64,000 bases of DNA from positions 609,755-673,754 of the forward strand of contig SMMW01000071.1 in the NCBI GenBank assembly GCA_004794655.1, in the 5' to 3' direction. The stretch's first letter is position 1; the number at the start of each line of letters is the position of its first letter. The position numbers were made by a program, and so were the translations under genes. Source of the stretch: Marisa cornuarietis (lineage: Eukaryota; Mollusca; Gastropoda; Architaenioglossa; Ampullariidae). Of this stretch, positions 58,691 to 64,000 are shown piece by piece. The notes beneath the pieces are model-generated. The model was not told where the DNA came from, searched no databases, and saw only the letters and a list, made by a program, of their open reading frames with translations.

Positions 58691-61142
58691 ACCTATTACT
58701 CTTCAGTGAACTAAAGACCAGGAAAAGACGAGCAGCCGAAGCTTAGCGCACGTGCAATGAAAGGATGCTGTGCTCCATGTTTCTACTTTGGAGATAATGA
58801 ACGTTCGCCCTCAGAGAGAGAGAGAAAGAAAGAGAAAGAACGAGAAAGAAAGAGAGAAATTTATATACATAGCGTCACTTGACCTAATAGATGTGTAAAG
58901 CACATTTCATATTACTAATGACATCACATAACAGAAAGCCTTTGAGCAGGTGAAATATTCCCGAGCCAAGGGCGACGTGACAGAAATTCTGAATCATCGA
59001 CCTGACAATGGAGAACGATCTATCAGACTTCCCACGCCCAGAAGTTAATTTATCTTGAGCTTGAGCTCCAGACTACACAGTAATTAAGTGAACTTTGCTC
59101 AAGCTTTCCTACTGGCAAAATAAACGAGAGAGGTTAATGAGTGCGCTGAGTCTTATGATTGCCCAGCTTGTGCAAAAAAAAAAAAAAAAGTCCTCGCACC
59201 ATTTTGTCGCACTGCACTCAACGAAGCTCGTCTCTTCATGCAGACGTTTTATTATCACGAGAAGCCTGCAAAGCAAACACGGACCGAGTCGTCCTTTGCC
59301 CGCCTGGGGTCACCTGCAGGTTTTTCTTATAATGACAGGTGAGCATTTCGGCTTAAGCTCGCCTCACACGGTGCGATTTAGTCGACGATTTAAAGGGGCA
59401 AGTCTATCTGCAGCTGAAATAATTTGCTTTAACTTTAGTTAGACTGGGATCAGGGCAAAGTTTCAGCCATAACTTTTCCTTCCATTCAAGAACCTTTCAC
59501 AAAGTGAGGGAATAAATTTTCGTGTAAAATAGAATGAAATTTTTATTTGGAAACAGACTCGTCCGATGTAGAGCATCTGCTCTAGTCAAATGGTGTGAGG
59601 TCTGCTTTAAGGCGATGCTTCATTTTACAGAGAAGCCCATGAGAATTCGTGCACAGGGATGACCCTACACCCTGTGGGAAGAAAAATATTCCTAAAAGAG
59701 TTTCTCACTGCTTTTAAAAACGTGAGCTTTTCATGACTCGGTTCGAAAGGCTCCTAACCATACAGAAGCTATTCATTGAGAAGCAAAATTTGCCCCCTTT
59801 GCTGAGCTGCATGCAAACATTCTCCAGGTTTGCGTTGCTCTGTTTATTGACACTTGGAAATTAAAAAAAGTGGTGTTGCAAACGACGAGCGTCTAACCTG
59901 CTTCAGAAAATTAAAAAAAAAATCTCTGGTGTTGTATAAGGAAGCGAGGTTTCTTGAAAAGCGTGTAATGTCTGTCACCGTGTTACGTGACTCACAGATA
60001 CAGAGAAAAAAACCCACCCAGGCACTTCATCGTGACAATGGCTTTGTTTTATGTATTGTCTTGAATTATAATATGGTGATCAGACAGACAAACTCGTGAA
60101 TGTACAGACATTGAAATAAATGTAGTCCTAAATCCATTGTTCGTTTGTGCACAATCATACATTGACCGTTAACATTCTCCACCTGCTGGCTCCACCAGTC
60201 GTCATGGCTGCAGATGAAACGCCGTCTGTGGAAGACTCCATTATGTGAACTGGCCTACAGAGGTGAACAGCATTACACTTTATTTAAAAGTTTACAGGTG
60301 TGACAAGGCCACCCGTACCTTTGCAGGAAATTTGCCCGGTTTGTACAAAACCCAACTAATTACAGAGACGGTTGGGTCGAGGATCTGCGCAGAAACGAAG
60401 GACCTTAGAAGGTAGGTGACTGTATTAATCTGCGTGTATTAGGTGCAGGTAATAGCAACTAATGAAAAGGTTTTATGATAACGAGACAGCTGACAGATAT
60501 TCGAGTATTCGTAAGACGACTGTGAAGCGTTGCTAAAATTATTATTATAATTATTGTAGCAAAGGTCAGAAATGGATTGTTTGCGGTTTGTTCACATCCC
60601 TTAGATCAACACACATTCTGGATATGACACTTTCTTAAATAAACTCTCCATTATTGGGAGATAATTTGTTAATAATAATAATAATAATTTTAAACTGGCA
60701 CCAAACTAATAAAAAGCAGAGAGCTCACCCATGCAGCAGAAATGATAACACGTAGGTATATTTGGGGACAAAATGCTTTTCCGTTTGGTTTTCTTTTCAA
60801 GTTTTTTGCTGTGCATGCACAGTATAGGGACCGGGTGCACAGGAAGGTGGCAATCAGATAAACTGGTAACCGTTTAGAAACGTCTAAAAACTGGCTGACA
60901 GGGCTTAGCCATCATTAGTTCTTGCTCTTGCCATCGTGGACATGTACAGGCCGGCCTCAGATGGGTGGACGAAACCGAATCCAACAGGTGACCAAGAGAG
61001 AGGTCGCCTGACTTGACTGTAGTCCACTGCACCGGGGCTGGGAGACACTTTATGAAAATCTTTTCACCCAAAACTGAACGAAATCTTTAACGGTCACTGC
61101 ATTTACTTCTTTCTTCTTCTTGGTGACGATGAAGATGCTGCC
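58691..61142. other. Unique sequence, no element recognised
   Basis: Contains a GA-rich tract at 58818-58858, a poly-A at 59174-59188 and (aat)n at 60672-60687. Open frames here are short and lack coding character. Confidence 0.5.
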
Positions 61143-61143
61143 G

Positions 61144-61227
<84 letters not shown>
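61143..61227. repeat. (atc)n microsatellite
   Basis: About 28 perfect atc repeats. Confidence 0.98.
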
Positions 61228-61228
<1 letters not shown>

Positions 61229-61744
61229 CGTTTTATTGGATGTTGTCCAGCCATGCGATGGCGGTCGTATTAGTTTAAACTCTATTCCCCAACAGCCCCG
61301 AAAGTATGTGAGTTCCACCGACCTTTTCCTCGACATGTTTTAACGGCCGGTGATGTGTGGTGTCGCAGGCTGTTGAAATGCTTTTCGCCGATCAAGGAGC
61401 AGCGATTTAAGACCGAAGAACTCAAGGTGACCAGTTTGCTACTTTGGGTGGATCAGGCGAGGGGGGTGGGTGGGGTGGGGGAATGGAGTGTGAAACTCTT
61501 ACGAGGTTTAGCCAAATCCAAAAATTTAAGAAAAAGGCTCAAGAGGGAAGCTTTCAGGGTATTTCTGAGCCAGTGGGTGCACACACAGACACACACAGGC
61601 AGAGAAAAGAGGAAACGAGGAAGAGAAGCACAAAGACAACTCATACACGAAAATGTGAAAATTCTTCTTTGTCAAAGTCAGCCACTGGTTTGTTTAAGTG
61701 TTTGTACACAGAAGTCTTACTGTATTTAGAGTTTGTTTGGATCT

Positions 61745-61749
<5 letters not shown>
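61228..61749. other. Unique segment, doubtful exon
   Basis: Only a weak exon-like stretch at 61369-61426 stands out (see findings). Nothing else is recognised. Confidence 0.4.

Positions 61750-61809
<60 letters not shown>
61750..61809. repeat. (ac)n microsatellite
   Basis: About 30 ac repeats. A (tg)n run follows at 61930-61985. Confidence 0.97.
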
Positions 61810-61810
<1 letters not shown>

Positions 61811-61985
61811 CGTAGTCTTATTATAATTGGGTTCAATAACCCCAAAAGAATATTTCTAGACGATAATTATGTAGAAAAATAGATAAATTATAAAGCTTAG
61901 TTTAGCGTACATAATAACAGCTTATCAATGTGTGTGTGTGTGTGAGTGTGTGTGTGTGTGTGCGTGTGCGTGTGTGTGTGTGTGT

Positions 61986-63870
61986 TTATTTGTTTCTTTA
62001 CGGCAGTTGTTTACCGTGTGTGTTTTCTAACACTCCAGAGTAACTTTATACGATTATTGCTGCCCTTAAGAATCACAATTAATGCAGCCATTATCACGCA
62101 GTAGTAATTTTCTCAAAGTTTTAAATGCATCGTTAAAGATTGACTAAATATTTATAGCCAGCGTCTTGTTGTGCTAGTTATTTGGTATATGGGAGAGAGA
62201 GGGAGAGAGAGGGAGAGAGAGGGAGAGAGAGGGAGAGACTATTATCATACTTCTGTCACATAAGCAAAGACGGAAGGGCAGCTTATATAGTTGCAAAGTT
62301 TTCAGAGATCTCCCTGAAACATTAGCAGTAAGCATTCAGACTGACAACTCAATTTTCTTCCAGCAAGTTCTTCACAGGACTAAGTAATTCACACTGGCAT
62401 TTCACAACCACGTCTGGTGAACTCCACGCCGAATCTTTTTTTTTTTCGACGTGAAATTGAGTTTCCTTCATGTCGAGTGGTATTTCTACCTGGGAAGTGA
62501 GATTCCTTGTTCGATCCACCCGACTGTAGTACAGAAAGGGTGCCGGCTTGCACAGGGTGGATTGTTTGCGTGCCCGTTGCTCGGGTGTGTGCTAGCCTTT
62601 TCACCAGTCGGTGATAGCTTCCGGGTGAGATTGGTTTCGATAGCCCCGGCTAATAGCGTTTGATGATCGCCAACCCGGTTTGGCCGTCACTTTGTTTCTT
62701 GCCTTGCCCACCATCCCACCCGACCCCGCTACCCCACCCCCTCCAACATCTCCTACCTGCCAAGTAGCAGGGGTACTTGCCAATATTTCTTTCTCACTCC
62801 CTTTTATCAATTTGTTTCATTAGCTTAAATGACTCACTAAAGCCAAATCAATATCTGTTTCTTTATGTCTTTGCTGTCCCTGGTCGTGGTCGTCAATGTT
62901 GCTGGTTTGTGGTGGTGGTGGTGGTGGCGGCGGCGCTGAACAGGGAACTCGCGGCTTACCCAATCAGACTCTTTTTTTGCGCGGAGATCCAATCAGTGTC
63001 TGATTTTCTCCACAAATTATTAAATTAAGTTGAATTCTTTCACTGATATCTGCACATGCTACGATCATTGGTCTTCTGTCATGGCCAGCCAGTTGTGCTG
63101 TGGTTGTCATACAATTTGCAATTCGTTTCTCAAAATTTTGTTTTCTTTTCTTATTCCGTCCTGGGAGCCGAAGACTAACATCTCTTTACTAATGTACAGT
63201 ATAATATTTATTTTATGTTTTACCCGGTGATTTGTATTCTTATTTTTAATGATAGTTTTAAACAGAGCTTCCGTACCCAAATGACAAACGAGTTTTGAGA
63301 GCTTCAATTGTGAAACAATTATAATGTAATGAAGTTGTTGATTAATGAGAGACTCACTCCGATTACTGATAGAGAGAACTAAGCATGTCACTAAAGGACG
63401 GGACACACTTCGCGACGGAAGGCCTCTACAGAACAGATTTTTTTTTTTGCACCTTTGTCATAGTTTTCCCATTCTCCACGGGTTTCTTTTTCACATCGCA
63501 TGCAAAAACATCGATAAGAATCTGTCGACAGTGAGAAAACTTATACAGTACACTGTGGTTTTGACTTCCCACACCAGTCATCTGCACTGTCGAGTGTATT
63601 TAATTATAATGATATGATGGCGACCTTTCGCACGGGGTCTAGAGTACCTGCGGACTTGTCTTTTTTAAGAGAGCAGGACATCAGCTTTCCTAAGCAAAGT
63701 TTGGAGCGATTTACAGACTTAAAAAATGTCTGTCTCAGTCTCAAATCTGCCAGTGTACTTCCATTGTGCTTCCCGCCGAAGTACCAAGTACACTCTACGC
63801 ATGCGCAGGCCTCAACAGGTCATTTCCGCCACGTGACTCTTTCAGGTGACAATTTAACTCACACGTCTGG
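61986..63870. other. Unique sequence with small repeats
   Basis: Contains (gggagaga)n at 62193-62238, a ggt-rich tract at 62909-62935 and a pol III box A/B-like pair at 62471-62517. No gene is supported. Confidence 0.5.
62471..62517 (+). other. Pol III box A/box B-like pair
   Basis: tgtcgagtgg (62471-62480) resembles box A and cttgttcgatcc (62506-62517) resembles box B, about 37 bases apart, as in a tRNA-derived SINE head. No full cloverleaf or SINE tail is visible. Confidence 0.25.
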
Positions 63871-64000
63871 TGTAATAGGACGTACGCACATACACTTACC
63901 TTGCATACGCACGACGCATATTACACACATACACCACGCTCGAGCCCCCCCCCCCGTAGGTAAAGATGGAGGTGAAGAGATTTCTAGTTGATTTATGGAA
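63871..64000 (-). mobile_element. Second copy of the LTR element, cut by the window edge
   Basis: From tgtaataggacgtacgcaca onwards it follows the LTR at 50484 through cacttaccttgca, cgcacgacgcatattac and gaggtgaagagatttct. It has about the same orientation and runs off the window, so it may be a solo LTR or a full element. Confidence 0.88.

Overview
This is a piece of a eukaryotic, probably molluscan (gastropod-like), nuclear genome. It contains spliced exons with GT..AG borders, no operons or bacterial genes, very many mini- and microsatellites, tRNA-derived SINEs, LINE, Penelope, mariner and LTR retroelement debris, and CpG-poor AT-moderate intron DNA. The species call is an inference from the repeat types; no marker gene fixes it.

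One protein-coding locus dominates the left 40 kb. Six exons between 954 and 4945 (+ strand) join in phase. They encode the C-terminal half (TM7 to TM12) of an SLC6 Na+/Cl- dependent transporter, closest in my reading to the monoamine/serotonin transporter (SLC6A4) branch. The 5' half lies left of the window. A 28-bp microexon (12397-12424) and a 35-bp exon (32616-32650) continue the frame after TM12, across introns of about 7.4 and 20 kb. Five more phase-compatible exons (33111-40554) end at a TGA. They are either a very long cytoplasmic tail or a separate downstream gene starting near the ATG at 33093. I cannot decide without RNA.

Nearly half of the window is tandem repeat. The introns are built from end-to-end minisatellites: 42 bp at 1-945 and 2395-3138, 30 bp at 10.5-11.8 kb, then 33, about 36, 31, 31, 27, 76 and 30 bp at 15.3-23.8 kb, and 44 bp at 24.6-30.5 kb. 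Further arrays have units of 33 bp (32.65-33.09 kb), 59/28 bp (34.1-36.3 kb), 46 bp (36.5-37.6 kb) and 53 bp (37.7-38.6 kb). Several abut or overlap a real splice site, and the 42-bp array at 2395-3138 repeats the real 3' splice acceptor in exact register. This is the most unusual signal in the window.

Right of the gene (41-56 kb) lie 22/21-bp arrays split by a foldback element with a tRNA-like core. They are followed by a 68-bp satellite of about 7.6 kb, split by a structurally complete but pol-less LTR retroelement (47882-50779, minus strand). That element has matching 5-bp target duplications, a tRNA-Pro-like primer site, a polypurine tract and gag with two CCHC knuckles. The last 8 kb hold a tRNA-derived SINE, a decayed Penelope-like reverse transcriptase fragment, microsatellites, and the first 130 bp of a second copy of the same LTR at the window edge. 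Most long open frames in the window are by-products of stop-free repeat units and are not annotated as genes.
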